Below are positions 36,278 through 44,973 of a stretch of 64,000 bases of DNA, piece by piece. The stretch comes from Sulfurimonas sp. (GTDB lineage Bacteria > Campylobacterota > Campylobacteria > Campylobacterales > Sulfurimonadaceae). A program made the position numbers and the translations under genes. The stretch spans positions 18,301 to 82,300 of the forward strand of contig NZ_JALOAA010000003.1 in assembly GCF_023229025.1 (NCBI RefSeq), given 5' to 3'. Below the pieces are notes generated by a model that ran no database searches, was not told the DNA's origin, and was given only the letters and a program-made list of their open reading frames with translations. The first letter of the stretch is position 1. Each line of letters opens with the position of its first letter.

Positions 36278-38011
36278 TTATTCACCTATATGTAGTTTTT
36301 GACGAAAGTATCTATCTATATCAAAATATACTTCGCCGCTTCTATTTTTAAAAGTAAGATGTTTTTTCTTAAGCTCTGAAATATGTTTAATACCCATTAC
36401 ACTAAGAATAACCTTCATACTCTTTACAAGATTTTTATGATAGTGACCTATCTCTGCACCTTTTTTGACAACTAGATAAGAGGCTCTTCTTTTTGGATCT
36501 TGAGTCGCCATGCCAACAGGACAGATATGTGAGCCAAAACCAGAGCACATTCTAGCACGAATACAACCGCCACTCATCATAAACCCTCTGCCTATTCCTA
36601 CCGCATCTGCACCCATTGCCATAGTTATTATTATGTCATCAGGAGTTAAAATCTTCCCACTTGCGATTATCTTAATATCTTTGCGAAGATCATACTTAGT
36701 GAGGATGGTATCAAGAACATAAAGCGCATTGTTCGTATTTAAACCTACAGACTCCATGAGCTCAAGGGGAGCAGTAGCGCTTCCTCCCTCACCGCTATCT
36801 AAAGATATAAAATCAGGAATGGATCCTCCACTCTCTCTTTTTTTTGCAATCTCTTTTACCATCTCTTCTACCGAATCTGCATCTGAAATTACAATTTTAA
36901 AACCTACCGGTTTTTTAGAGAGATTTTGTAGTTTTTCGACAAAGTCTAAAAGATTAGCGGTTGTATCCGCATAGGGGAAGCGGTTTGGAGAGAAGAGGTC
37001 CTTGCCTTCAGGAACTCCTCTATAGTAGGCAATATCAGCCGATACTTTTGAGCCTGCTAGTTTTCCTCCGGTCTGCTTTGCACCTTGAGCAATTTTTATC
37101 TCCGTCATGCGACAAAACTTCATAGCTTTTTGATACCTAAGTTCATCAAATTTTCCATCTTTATCACGAACACCATAAAGAGCAGAACTCATTTGAAAAA
37201 TCATATTTGGGATGTCATTAGGAACTTCCTGCGGAAAAGACTCTATAGGTGCAGACCAGTTTACGCGAAAGAGTACATGAGATGCTTTATCATATATATA
37301 CGTATTTTGAGTCTTTTTATTTAGTAAGATTGTTCTGTACGCTTTTAGGGCAAGTGCAGCGTTAAAGAGCTTATTTAGTACCTTAAAGACAATTTCTGAG
37401 AGCATAGTACTTTTTACAATTTCAAGATATTGGCAATTTTTCAAATCCGGCTTGTGGGTAAAGAGATGATTTGATGTAAGAGAGCCTTCTCCCGTATTGA
37501 TGGTAAGATTTGTTGCCGCTCCTGCTATAGAGAATGCTCTAACAGCTTCCGGACTAAGCGCTCCATCACTCATAGCAGAGCGTATTACAGGGGAGTGAGA
37601 AACAAATGGAATCTCTCTATCTTTTCCAAAAATCACACTGACATCTTCACTGACTTCATCTTCATTGAGAACATTTGATGAGTGTTTTATAATGAATCTT
37701 GAACCCTCAAAAGGTTGAGATACCGAAAAAGATTGAAAATTTGGAACATCCTTAGCAGCTTTATATACCCACTCTATTTTATCTCTAGAAGCGTAGAAGG
37801 ACTCATCTGCGAAGTATTGACGCAAAGGCTCTCTTAGGGCTTCAAAAAAGTAACGCATTCTTCCTATAATCGGGTAGTTTATCAAAAGCGAATGACTTCT
37901 TTGGACATACTTGTCATAGATAAATAGAAATACTAAAAAAAGCAGTAAAGCGAGTGTAAAAAATTCAAAGAAATTTACAAAAAAATTCCAGATGGCGTGA
38001 ATAGATTCCAT
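36278..38011 (-). CDS. FMN-binding glutamate synthase-like membrane protein
   Basis: 577 aa: a single N-terminal TM helix (about residues 12-30) followed by the FMN/glutamate-synthase catalytic barrel (GltB central domain). Motifs: AKQTGGKLAGSKVSADIAYYRGVPEG, DFISLDSGEGGSATAPLELMESVGL, IIASGKILTPDDIIITMAMGADAVGIGRG, and the cysteine segment CIRARMCSGFGSHICPVG that could bind a 3Fe-4S cluster. There is no glutaminase domain, so it is not a full GOGAT; the true reaction is unknown. Its ATG overlaps the hisS stop by one base. Confidence 0.85.
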   Translation of the reverse strand: MESIHAIWNFFVNFFEFFTLALLLFLVFLFIYDKYVQRSHSLLINYPIIGRMRYFFEALREPLRQYFADESFYASRDKIEWVYKAAKDVPNFQSFSVSQPFEGSRFIIKHSSNVLNEDEVSEDVSVIFGKDREIPFVSHSPVIRSAMSDGALSPEAVRAFSIAGAATNLTINTGEGSLTSNHLFTHKPDLKNCQYLEIVKSTMLSEIVFKVLNKLFNAALALKAYRTILLNKKTQNTYIYDKASHVLFRVNWSAPIESFPQEVPNDIPNMIFQMSSALYGVRDKDGKFDELRYQKAMKFCRMTEIKIAQGAKQTGGKLAGSKVSADIAYYRGVPEGKDLFSPNRFPYADTTANLLDFVEKLQNLSKKPVGFKIVISDADSVEEMVKEIAKKRESGGSIPDFISLDSGEGGSATAPLELMESVGLNTNNALYVLDTILTKYDLRKDIKIIASGKILTPDDIIITMAMGADAVGIGRGFMMSGGCIRARMCSGFGSHICPVGMATQDPKRRASYLVVKKGAEIGHYHKNLVKSMKVILSVMGIKHISELKKKHLTFKNRSGEVYFDIDRYFRQKLHIGE

Positions 38012-39222
38012 TAAAACTCCGACATTGGTATTGTGTATTCAGATTTATCTTCTAGGTTTTTTATCCAAATATTTTTATCTCTCATCTCATTAGAGCCTAT
38101 AACAGCGCAATATTTTACATTTGCTTTGTCAGCGGCTTTGAGATGATTTTTTAGATTTTTAGATTTATACTCTACTATAACTTTATCTGTTTGTCGCTTT
38201 TTATGTGCAATCTGAACTACGAAATCAAGCGCTTCTTCATCCATAGCACCCATGTAGTAGCCATCTTTTTTTGTTTGGGGCATTTTAATAAGCTCCATGA
38301 GTCGCTCTATACCCATTGCAAAACCAACAGCAGGGGTAGGTCGACCGTCTAAAAACTCAACAAGTCTGTCATATCTCCCACCTCCTGCAATAGCGCTCTG
38401 ACTTCCTATCTCATCACTTACAAACTCAAATGCTGTTTTTGAGTAGTAGTCTAAACCTCTTACAAGATTTGTATCTATTTCGTATTTTATTGAGTTATCA
38501 TCTAAAATCTTCTTTAGAAGCTTAAAATCATCACTACATGTTAAGCAGAGATGATTTAGGAGCTTTGGAGCACCTACATATAGCTCTTGGCATGAGCCGT
38601 TTTTGCAGTCAAGCACTCTTATGGGATTTGTATCTACTCTGCGAATACAATCTTCACAGATGCCATCTTGACACTCTTTTACAAACTTTACTAGTTTGGT
38701 ACGGTAAGGGGGCATACATTCGTTGCAGCCGAGCGAATTTAGTTGAAGTCTGTATCCAATGCCGAGAGTTTTTAAAATGTCACTAACCATCATAATCATT
38801 GAAGCGTCTTCGTAAACACTACTCTCCCCGAAACTCTCAACACCAAACTGATGAAATTGTCTTAATCTTCCTTTTTGGGGTCTTTCATATCTAAACATAG
38901 CCCCATGATAAAAAAAGCGGTGTATTCCGCCGGCGCGATCTAGTTTTTTTTGTATAAATGCACGAACGACTCCTGCCGTTCCCTCAGGACGAAGACATAC
39001 ATCATTGCCGCCTTTGTCTATAAACTGATACATCTCTTTTCCGACAATATCGCTTGATTCGCCTACTGAGCGCTTAAAAAGAGTAGTCTCTTCTAATAGA
39101 GGAGTTTCAATAAAGTGAAAACCATATCTCTGAGCTATATTGGTAGCTGTAGTTATGAAATATGTAAATCTCTCATAATCCTCGCTTAAAATATCATTCA
39201 TTCCCCTGAGTGAAGCAATCAT
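38011..39222 (-). CDS. hisS: Histidine-tRNA ligase
   Basis: Class II aminoacyl-tRNA synthetase charging tRNA-His. Motif 2 is RPQKGRLRQFHQFGVESFG, the histidine-specific loops are LVRGLDYYSKTAFEF and the motif 3 region is GGGRYDRLVEFLDGRPTPAVGFAMGIERL, then a C-terminal anticodon-binding domain. 403 aa. First gene of the minus-strand run hisS, FMN protein, speA, cysE, and divergent from sodB. Confidence 0.95.
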   Translation of the reverse strand: MIASLRGMNDILSEDYERFTYFITTATNIAQRYGFHFIETPLLEETTLFKRSVGESSDIVGKEMYQFIDKGGNDVCLRPEGTAGVVRAFIQKKLDRAGGIHRFFYHGAMFRYERPQKGRLRQFHQFGVESFGESSVYEDASMIMMVSDILKTLGIGYRLQLNSLGCNECMPPYRTKLVKFVKECQDGICEDCIRRVDTNPIRVLDCKNGSCQELYVGAPKLLNHLCLTCSDDFKLLKKILDDNSIKYEIDTNLVRGLDYYSKTAFEFVSDEIGSQSAIAGGGRYDRLVEFLDGRPTPAVGFAMGIERLMELIKMPQTKKDGYYMGAMDEEALDFVVQIAHKKRQTDKVIVEYKSKNLKNHLKAADKANVKYCAVIGSNEMRDKNIWIKNLEDKSEYTIPMSEF

Positions 39223-39299
39223 CTATTTCCTTGAGCGTTTATGTAATTAAAGTAAAGTCATTTTATTTAAATGAAAGAATACCATTTTTTACTTATATT

Positions 39300-39331
39300 T
39301 TGATTGATTAAGTTTCTGTTTTATCAATCAA
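39300..39331. promoter_or_regulatory. Inverted repeat in the hisS/sodB divergent region
   Basis: TTGATTGAT, 14 bases, then ATCAATCAA: a perfect 9-bp inverted repeat about 85-115 bases before sodB and 78-109 before hisS. As both genes read away from it, it is not a terminator; a dimeric regulator site is the better reading. A TATACT at 39372-39377 is a candidate sodB -10. Confidence 0.4.
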
Positions 39332-39415
39332 TACTAAAAAAATATTTAACTTTTTATTAATAATAAAGTCTTATACTTATTAGATAGTTATAAATTTAAA
39401 GAAAAAGGATCTACC

Positions 39416-40093
39416 ATGATTGATTTACCAAAATTGCCTTTTGCAAACAACGCACTTGAACCTTTTATATCCGCAGAAACTATAGAGTACCATTACGGTA
39501 AGCACCACATAGCATATGCAAACAAACTCAATGAGTTGATAAAAGGAACAGAGTTTGAAAAAATGTCTCTCTCTGCAATTATTAAAAACTCTGATGGAGT
39601 TATTTTTAATAATGCGGCACAGGTTTTTAATCATGATTTTTATTGGAAAAGTCTAAGTGGCTCAAAATCTGCTCCAACTGGGAAGTTTTTACTCAAAATC
39701 AACAATGATTTTGGTTCTATAGAAGCCCTGAAGGAGGAGTTTATAAAAGCGGGAACAACTCTTTTTGGTTCAGGCTGGGTATGGCTAGTTAGAGAGCCTA
39801 AAGGACAGCTTATGATTAAGCAGACAGAAAATGCAAAAAACCCTCTGGCTTCTCATCTTGTACCTCTGTTTGTATGTGATGTGTGGGAGCATGCCTACTA
39901 CATAGACTACAGAAATTTGAGAGCTAAATATTTAGAAGAGTTTTGGAATCATATCAACTGGGAGTTTGCTACAGAAGCATTTGAAAAAACAGATAATCAT
40001 ATTTTCATAGGAACAGAGGTCTGTAACGATATACATGAGCCTTTTTGTGAAATTTTAGACGATATTCAAAATCAAGACAGAGTAATTAGCTAA
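39416..40093 (+). CDS. sodB: Superoxide dismutase (Fe type)
   Basis: Dismutates superoxide in the cytoplasm. Metal ligands are visible: His in the YHYGKHHIAYANKLN helix, His in FNHDFYW, and Asp/His in CDVWEHAYYIDYRN. The 225-aa protein carries about 20 extra C-terminal residues beyond a typical SodB. AAAAAGGA precedes the ATG. The iron/manganese choice is by family resemblance and not certain. Confidence 0.92.
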   Translation: MIDLPKLPFANNALEPFISAETIEYHYGKHHIAYANKLNELIKGTEFEKMSLSAIIKNSDGVIFNNAAQVFNHDFYWKSLSGSKSAPTGKFLLKINNDFGSIEALKEEFIKAGTTLFGSGWVWLVREPKGQLMIKQTENAKNPLASHLVPLFVCDVWEHAYYIDYRNLRAKYLEEFWNHINWEFATEAFEKTDNHIFIGTEVCNDIHEPFCEILDDIQNQDRVIS

Positions 40094-40109
40094 AGGCGGT
40101 TTTTTTGTA

Positions 40110-40115
40110 TATAAT
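40110..40115 (+). promoter_or_regulatory. Putative -10 box of the protoglobin gene
   Basis: TATAAT in GTATATAATAAG, 37 bases before the ATG at 40153 and 17 after the sodB stop, suggesting separate control from sodB. Confidence 0.45.
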
Positions 40116-40152
40116 AAGAAATTATTAACAAAAAAACAGGGGGTTTTGCAAG

Positions 40153-41082
40153 ATGCAGCAACATCAAAGCTTAAAAGAACACTATAATTTTACAAAAGAG
40201 GAGGCTCTTATCTTAAAGGAGCTTCAACCAAGAATGGAGGAGCTCTCAAACAGGTTTATAGAGGAGTTTTATGACTATATCTGGGGCTTTGGTTCAACAG
40301 CTAAATTTCTTAAAAACCAAAAGATTATTGATTATCACCGACTAAAGATAAAGGCGTGGTTTATCAATCTTTTTTGTGGAAAATATGACTTGCAGTACTT
40401 TACATATCTATATAAAATAGGTGAAGTTCATGTAAGGATAGGACTTCCAACCCACTACGTAAACTCTGCTTTTACCTTTGTTAGGACATTTATAATAAAA
40501 AATCTTCATGAAAATTGTCAAGATGAGAAACAGAACATGAGAGAGATAGAAGCTGTTGAGAAGATTGTCGATATAAATCTAGATACGCTAACGAGCTCAT
40601 ATAGAGAAGAAGAGCTTAGCAAATTTTTATCTCTGTCAAAATTTGAAAAAATAGTTCTCTCGGGACTTAAAAAATTTAACTCCTATGTAAACTTCTTTCT
40701 TGCAGGTTCATTGGCGTTAGTAGCGTTTTTTGCTATCGGACTTTTTGGTTATGATATATATCTACTGTTTTTTACTGATATAGGGATAGAGAAGGGGATA
40801 TTAACGGTTCTTGGAAGTCTGCTTGTGCTTTGGGCGGCGATAGAGCTTATACATGAGGAGATAAATCATCTCCAAGGAAAAGGCTTTGCTATCGGGGCAT
40901 TTATCATGCTTGCTATGGCAGCACTTATACGTAAAGTACTTATCTACTCACTCTCCTCGGAGAGCGGGAATGAGCTTTTAATTATAGGAAGCGTGATAGT
41001 CGCACTTGCAGTTGCATACTGGTTAGTTGGCTTAAAAAGGGTAGTCGGGGTCAATACCAATAAAGGGGATAGTGCCTTTTAG
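40153..41082 (+). CDS. Protoglobin domain fused to PsiE-type membrane domain
   Basis: 309 aa. Residues about 8-165 form a globin-coupled-sensor/protoglobin fold (FTKEEALILKELQPRMEELSNRFIEEFYDYI), with a likely proximal His in YKIGEVHVRIGLPTHYVNSAF. Residues about 175-300 hold four TM segments of the PsiE family (LLVLWAAIELIHEEINHL, MLAMAALIRKVLIYSL). There is no kinase, cyclase or methyl-accepting output domain. A haem-based sensor of O2 or NO acting through a membrane domain is inferred. The 3' end overlaps the convergent HPP gene by 32 bases. Confidence 0.82.
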   Translation: MQQHQSLKEHYNFTKEEALILKELQPRMEELSNRFIEEFYDYIWGFGSTAKFLKNQKIIDYHRLKIKAWFINLFCGKYDLQYFTYLYKIGEVHVRIGLPTHYVNSAFTFVRTFIIKNLHENCQDEKQNMREIEAVEKIVDINLDTLTSSYREEELSKFLSLSKFEKIVLSGLKKFNSYVNFFLAGSLALVAFFAIGLFGYDIYLLFFTDIGIEKGILTVLGSLLVLWAAIELIHEEINHLQGKGFAIGAFIMLAMAALIRKVLIYSLSSESGNELLIIGSVIVALAVAYWLVGLKRVVGVNTNKGDSAF

Positions 41083-41605
41083 TATTTGTCGATAAGTTAT
41101 TAATTACAAGTGCAACTAGAAGCATTAAGAGTGCTCCTGTTGCTATTGGAGTAATCGGATACATCCAACCTAGTGATTGAATATGCTCGCTACCTATAAC
41201 AAAGATAAGGGCTGTTGCACCGCCTGGAGGGTGCATTGTCATAGTTAAATGCATAACTAGAATTGACAGTGAGACGCTAAGTGCGCACAAGGTTCCAAAC
41301 TCCAATGATTGTCCAAACATTTTAACTAAAAATACTGATACCGTAGCGGATAAGATATGTCCGCCAATCAGATTTCTCGGCTGAGAGAATGAGACTTCCG
41401 GAGCTCCATATATTAGCACGGCAGAAGCCCCAAAAGATCCAAGTAAAAAGAAGCCGTCTTGAGGTGAGAACATGTGGCTAAAAAATGACATAAAATAGAT
41501 ACTCACAAATGCACCGAGAGTCGACCATAATATTTTACTAAGAGACTTCCTAGTAGGACGTGTCTCCTTTGTTCTCATTTTTGCAAAGTATCTTCTAAGT
41601 GACAT
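41051..41605 (-). CDS. HPP family integral membrane protein
   Basis: 184 aa, about four TM helices, with the defining motif MHPPGGATALIF plus GSFGASAVLIYGAPEVSFSQPRN typical of the HPP family. Some plant and cyanobacterial members transport nitrite; bacterial function is otherwise unclear. The upstream region has an FNR/CRP-like palindrome. It is next to a protoglobin gene, which fits a nitrogen-oxide or oxygen link by inference. Confidence 0.87.
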   Translation of the reverse strand: MSLRRYFAKMRTKETRPTRKSLSKILWSTLGAFVSIYFMSFFSHMFSPQDGFFLLGSFGASAVLIYGAPEVSFSQPRNLIGGHILSATVSVFLVKMFGQSLEFGTLCALSVSLSILVMHLTMTMHPPGGATALIFVIGSEHIQSLGWMYPITPIATGALLMLLVALVINNLSTNTKRHYPLYWY

Positions 41606-41659
41606 TTATGCTCTCCAAATAAATTGTGAGAATGATAAACACTTTTTTTATAAAGAGCA

Positions 41660-41673
41660 TTGATGTATGTCAA
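41660..41673. promoter_or_regulatory. FNR/NnrR-like box upstream of the HPP gene
   Basis: On the minus strand TTGAC-ATAC-ATCAA, 9 of 10 matches to the FNR consensus TTGAT-N4-ATCAA. It is centred about 61 bases before the HPP start codon. Control by a CRP/FNR family regulator is likely if the organism has one. Confidence 0.5.
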
Positions 41674-41685
41674 CAAAAATTAAAA

Positions 41686-42396
41686 CTACTCCTGAGGCTC
41701 TTTATGATACCAAAAGGGCTCATTTTTAGGATCATTTAGTTTTGCTCTTCCCTCTAGGGAGTCTTTAAACTGCTCTCCCAAAGCGGGACATTCTATAGCT
41801 TGAAGTGTCACTTCTTTGTCACTAAAGGGGTCGACGATTACCCTATTTAGTGCCTCAATAGTAAGTTGTGGATAAACTCTTTTTATAAGTATGACATCAT
41901 CGCCTTTTTTTACCTCTCCCTCATCCACTACTCTTGCATACCATCCTGTCAAACCGTTGTTATAGATGATGCTCGTCATAGGTTTTGTGGCAGTATTTGC
42001 CGAGAGTTTCCAACATGGTTGTCTTGGTTGCGATACCTCAAAAGTGGCTTCTCCGACTTTAAGAATATCACCGACGCAGATATCTGCTTCGTCTATTTTA
42101 TCGACTAAAAGATTCTCTCCATAGTGAGCAATCTCATCGTATACAAAATTGTTACCGCTTAGCTTATTTAGCTTTTCATATGTTTTTGTAGAGAAAAAAA
42201 GCACCGCTTTCGTCTCGCCGCCGTGATGAATAAGATCTGCTACTTCATCCCCCATAAAGCCTGTTTTTGTCATAAACGCACCCTCTATAGGATATTTTTT
42301 TATGCCTGAATCAAACTCTTTATCGCTTGTGAGCTTCTTGTTTTTGGTAATTTTTCCGACTTTTAGATGTAAGACATTTGTTAATTTTTCACTCAT
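41686..42396 (-). CDS. MOSC domain protein (YiiM-like)
   Basis: 236 aa. The MOSC beta-barrel shows HHGGETKAVLFFSTKTYEKLN and the FEVSQPRQPCWKLSANT segment with the conserved cysteine. MOSC proteins handle molybdenum cofactor sulfur or reduce N-hydroxylated compounds (YiiM). It starts 14 bases after tmk in the flgA-ubiX-coaD-tmk run, so it is probably the last gene of that operon. Confidence 0.88.
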   Translation of the reverse strand: MSEKLTNVLHLKVGKITKNKKLTSDKEFDSGIKKYPIEGAFMTKTGFMGDEVADLIHHGGETKAVLFFSTKTYEKLNKLSGNNFVYDEIAHYGENLLVDKIDEADICVGDILKVGEATFEVSQPRQPCWKLSANTATKPMTSIIYNNGLTGWYARVVDEGEVKKGDDVILIKRVYPQLTIEALNRVIVDPFSDKEVTLQAIECPALGEQFKDSLEGRAKLNDPKNEPFWYHKEPQE

Positions 42397-42410
42397 TTTT
42401 AACCCCTTTT

Positions 42411-42983
42411 TTATTTAATATTGTTTAATATCTCCTGCGTTATATCATCTATGCTTTTTGTGGCATCAACTGTTATAAGCTCAAGATTTAGAAGCTTTGC
42501 AGCCTCTATAATTGCTTCTTGTATGCCAAGAAGATACTCTTCTCCCCTTAATTCAATTCCATCAAGCTCTTTTTGCGAGAGTCTAAATTTTAACTCCTCT
42601 TTCGTAAGCTTTAAGAGAAAGATTTTTGAGGGGTATATGCCGCCTGTTGCAAAATTATTCAAGGATACTAGATCTTTTTTCTCTATCTCGCCTTGGACAA
42701 GAGCGTAAGCAACTCCGCTTACAGCGCTTCTATCAGAGATTATTAATCTCTCTTGATTTGGCTCGATAACCTCTTTTACATGCTCCGCACGATCTGCTAA
42801 AAAGAGTAAAAACTCCGCTTTTTTACTCTTTGTTTTAGCGCCAAGAACTATCTCTCTTATCTTTTTTCCAATCTCGGTAGCTCCGGGTTCTTTTGTAATG
42901 ACGGCATCAGCAAAATATCCTCTTAATCTCTCTATCTGCGTGCTTTTTCCGGCTGTATCAATTCCCTCTATTGCAACGTACAT
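42411..42983 (-). CDS. tmk: Thymidylate kinase
   Basis: Phosphorylates dTMP to dTDP. P-loop EGIDTAGKSTQIE at residues 6-18, the DRS/ADRAEH substrate-binding region and the LID region follow. 190 aa is short but typical of Campylobacterota. The start lies 16 bases inside coaD, so expression is coupled. Confidence 0.94.
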   Translation of the reverse strand: MYVAIEGIDTAGKSTQIERLRGYFADAVITKEPGATEIGKKIREIVLGAKTKSKKAEFLLFLADRAEHVKEVIEPNQERLIISDRSAVSGVAYALVQGEIEKKDLVSLNNFATGGIYPSKIFLLKLTKEELKFRLSQKELDGIELRGEEYLLGIQEAIIEAAKLLNLELITVDATKSIDDITQEILNNIK

Positions 42984-43459
42984 GATTTCATATTTCCTAT
43001 AATTTTTTGTACCTCTTTTGGAACAAGGTGCTCAGTTTTGCCATTAAATTTTAGCAAATTTCTAACAATAGAGGAGCTTATAAATGCATGTTGGAGCTTT
43101 GGCATAAGATAAACCGTCTCAATAGTATCATTTAGAGAGTTGTTTAGATATCCAAGCTGAAGTTCATACTCAAAATCGCTTACCGCACGCAAACCACGAA
43201 TGATTATACTGGCACCATGGGTTTTTGCAAGTTCAACAGTGAGGTTGTCAAAACCAAGAACAGTGACATTTTTTAAATCTTTTACAGCCTCTTTTGTCAT
43301 CTCAATTCTCTCTGCTAATGTAAACATCGGTTTTTTATCTTGAGATATCGCAACTGCTATGATTACTTCATCAAAGAGATTTAAAGCTCTTTCGATAATG
43401 TCAAAGTGCCCGTTTGTAATAGGGTCAAATGTACCTGGGTAAAGTGCTATTTTTCTCAT
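42968..43459 (-). CDS. coaD: Pantetheine-phosphate adenylyltransferase
   Basis: Penultimate step of coenzyme A synthesis. The nucleotidyltransferase motif YPGTFDPITNGH at the N-terminus, RGLRAVSDFEYE and the ISSSIVR motif are intact. I choose the ATG at 43459, which overlaps the ubiX stop (TAATG) and gives the usual MRKIALYPG beginning, over an ATG three codons upstream (43468). Confidence 0.94.
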   Translation of the reverse strand: MRKIALYPGTFDPITNGHFDIIERALNLFDEVIIAVAISQDKKPMFTLAERIEMTKEAVKDLKNVTVLGFDNLTVELAKTHGASIIIRGLRAVSDFEYELQLGYLNNSLNDTIETVYLMPKLQHAFISSSIVRNLLKFNGKTEHLVPKEVQKIIGNMKSCTLQ

Positions 43460-43986
43460 TATTTCCATCTTTTATATAAATTGTTTTCTACATTAAGTAA
43501 ATCAAACCACTTTCCTATAAGGAAGTTCTCCATCTCATCAAGAGTCTGCTGTTTGGAGTAGTAAGCCATAACGGGCGGTGCTATGATGACTCCAAGAGTT
43601 GCAAGCTTGTGCATATTCTCTAAGGCGATTGCCGAAAACGGCATCTCGCGCGGAGCTAAAATAAGCTTTTTATGCTCTTTTATCATGACGCTTGCACATC
43701 TTGTTACTAAGTTGTCCGCTATGCCACACGCTATTTTTGCTAGCGTGTTCATGCTACAAGGCGCGATAATCATTGCATCCACTCCAAATGAACCCGATGC
43801 AATACTTGCAGAGATATCACTGTTGTCATGCAGGGTCACACCCATCTCTTTATCTAAAACTGTCTCAGAATTTTCTGTCATTATGAGATGTTTTTCTATA
43901 TCTTTGGGAAGCAGGTTGATGATTTTTAAACCTAAATTTACACCGCTTGCCCCGCTTGTAGCTACTACTATTTTACGATTTTTCAC
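43459..43986 (-). CDS. ubiX: Flavin prenyltransferase UbiX
   Basis: Makes prenylated FMN, the cofactor of UbiD-type decarboxylases, from FMN and dimethylallyl phosphate. N-terminal VATSGASGVNLGLKI, the AIIAPCSMNTLAKIACGIADNLVTRCASVMIKE core and LAPREMPFSAIALENM are diagnostic. 175 aa. The first 4 bases overlap flgA (ATGA), and the last base overlaps coaD. Confidence 0.93.
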   Translation of the reverse strand: MKNRKIVVATSGASGVNLGLKIINLLPKDIEKHLIMTENSETVLDKEMGVTLHDNSDISASIASGSFGVDAMIIAPCSMNTLAKIACGIADNLVTRCASVMIKEHKKLILAPREMPFSAIALENMHKLATLGVIIAPPVMAYYSKQQTLDEMENFLIGKWFDLLNVENNLYKRWK

Positions 43987-44852
43987 TCTATCTCCGCTCT
44001 GTTGTTGCCTGTAACTTTGACTTTTAAAGTTTTTCCATTGCTGTTTTGAACTTTTATTATATCATTTACTTTGGCGTCTTGAAGTGCTTTTGCGCTAAAA
44101 GTAATGACCATTCCCTCTTTAACCATGGTAACGTTAATCATAGCATCTCTTCGTACCACATCGGGTGATTCTACATCATTATAGGTAATAATCCTGCCTT
44201 TTGGTATATGGCGTTTTGCCTGCAGTTGAGTGCTGTCCATATCTTGAAGCGGCTTGGCTCTAAATCTATCTAAGAGAATCTTTTTTTGTATGTAGTGCAG
44301 AGGTGTTATCTTGGTGTCTTTTTTTATCTTCTCTCTACTCTGAAATACAGTAAGACGCGCCTTTATATAGTAGTTAAAAAAGTACTTCTTGTTTTGGGGA
44401 GTTTTAATGTTAATAGTCCCATCGCTAAAGAGATAGTCACGACTTCGTATCTCTACAATATAATCTTTAGGCAGAGTCTGCATGTAGGCTCTTGGTTCTA
44501 CAATAATATCCTCTATCTCTATGGCATCATACTGTTTTGTGTAATACTCTCTTAGCCTCTGTTTTATGAAGGATGTATCTATCGGACTCTTTAGAACAAA
44601 GTTTACGTAACTGCTTTTATGCTTGTAGTTTTTATACCTATTTTTATCGAGCATCTTTATCAACTCTTTGCTTTTTATCTTATCTAAATAGTCATTTTCG
44701 GGAATTGTTAAAATTTGAAAACAGTTTTTTTTATCTCCCGTAATGACAGATGAGTTTACTTCTCTGCTATCTACATAGTAAACACCTCTAAGCTCCATAT
44801 TTGCATAGAGATTAAAGCAAAAAAGTAGTAAAACAATAAGCTTAAGTAACAT
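43983..44852 (-). CDS. flgA: Flagellar P-ring assembly chaperone FlgA
   Basis: Periplasmic chaperone for FlgI polymerisation into the P ring. Signal peptide in residues 1-17 (LLKLIVLLLFCFNLYA), then a long N-terminal region and a C-terminal SAF domain: RHIPKGRIITYNDVESPDVVRRDAMINVTMVKEGMVITFSAKALQDAKVNDIIKVQNSNGKTLKVKVTGNNRAEI. 289 aa is longer than E. coli FlgA (about 219). First gene of the minus-strand operon with ubiX, coaD and tmk. No convincing sigma-54 promoter was seen upstream. Confidence 0.88.
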   Translation of the reverse strand: MLLKLIVLLLFCFNLYANMELRGVYYVDSREVNSSVITGDKKNCFQILTIPENDYLDKIKSKELIKMLDKNRYKNYKHKSSYVNFVLKSPIDTSFIKQRLREYYTKQYDAIEIEDIIVEPRAYMQTLPKDYIVEIRSRDYLFSDGTINIKTPQNKKYFFNYYIKARLTVFQSREKIKKDTKITPLHYIQKKILLDRFRAKPLQDMDSTQLQAKRHIPKGRIITYNDVESPDVVRRDAMINVTMVKEGMVITFSAKALQDAKVNDIIKVQNSNGKTLKVKVTGNNRAEIE

Positions 44853-44925
44853 AAAAAAAGTCCAATCATAAAATTTTTAGTATTTTAACATAATAAAAAA
44901 TAGAGGAGTTTAAGTCACTCTTTAG

Positions 44926-44931
44926 TATAAT
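44926..44931 (+). promoter_or_regulatory. Putative -10 box of the polysaccharide locus
   Basis: TATAAT lies 42 bases before the ugd ATG. It is the only clear vegetative promoter seen before the long plus-strand sugar gene run. An A9 tract (44945-44953) follows in the leader, and TAAGG serves as a distant ribosome binding site. Confidence 0.45.
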
Positions 44932-44973
44932 CCCCCGCATAAATAAAAAAAAACATATAAGGTTTTACTTTTA

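Noticed and set aside
41051..41082. Convergent overlap of the protoglobin and HPP genes as a regulatory antisense device
   Set aside because: Short 3' overlaps of 8-32 bases recur in this compact window (also at 3235 and 7491) and need no special explanation.
43460..43468. ATG at 43468 as the coaD start
   Set aside because: The ATG at 43459 couples with the ubiX stop and gives the standard N-terminus.
44945..44953. A9 tract in the ugd leader as a phase-variation element
   Set aside because: Runs of A this long are common in such AT-rich DNA, and it is not in coding sequence or between -10 and -35.
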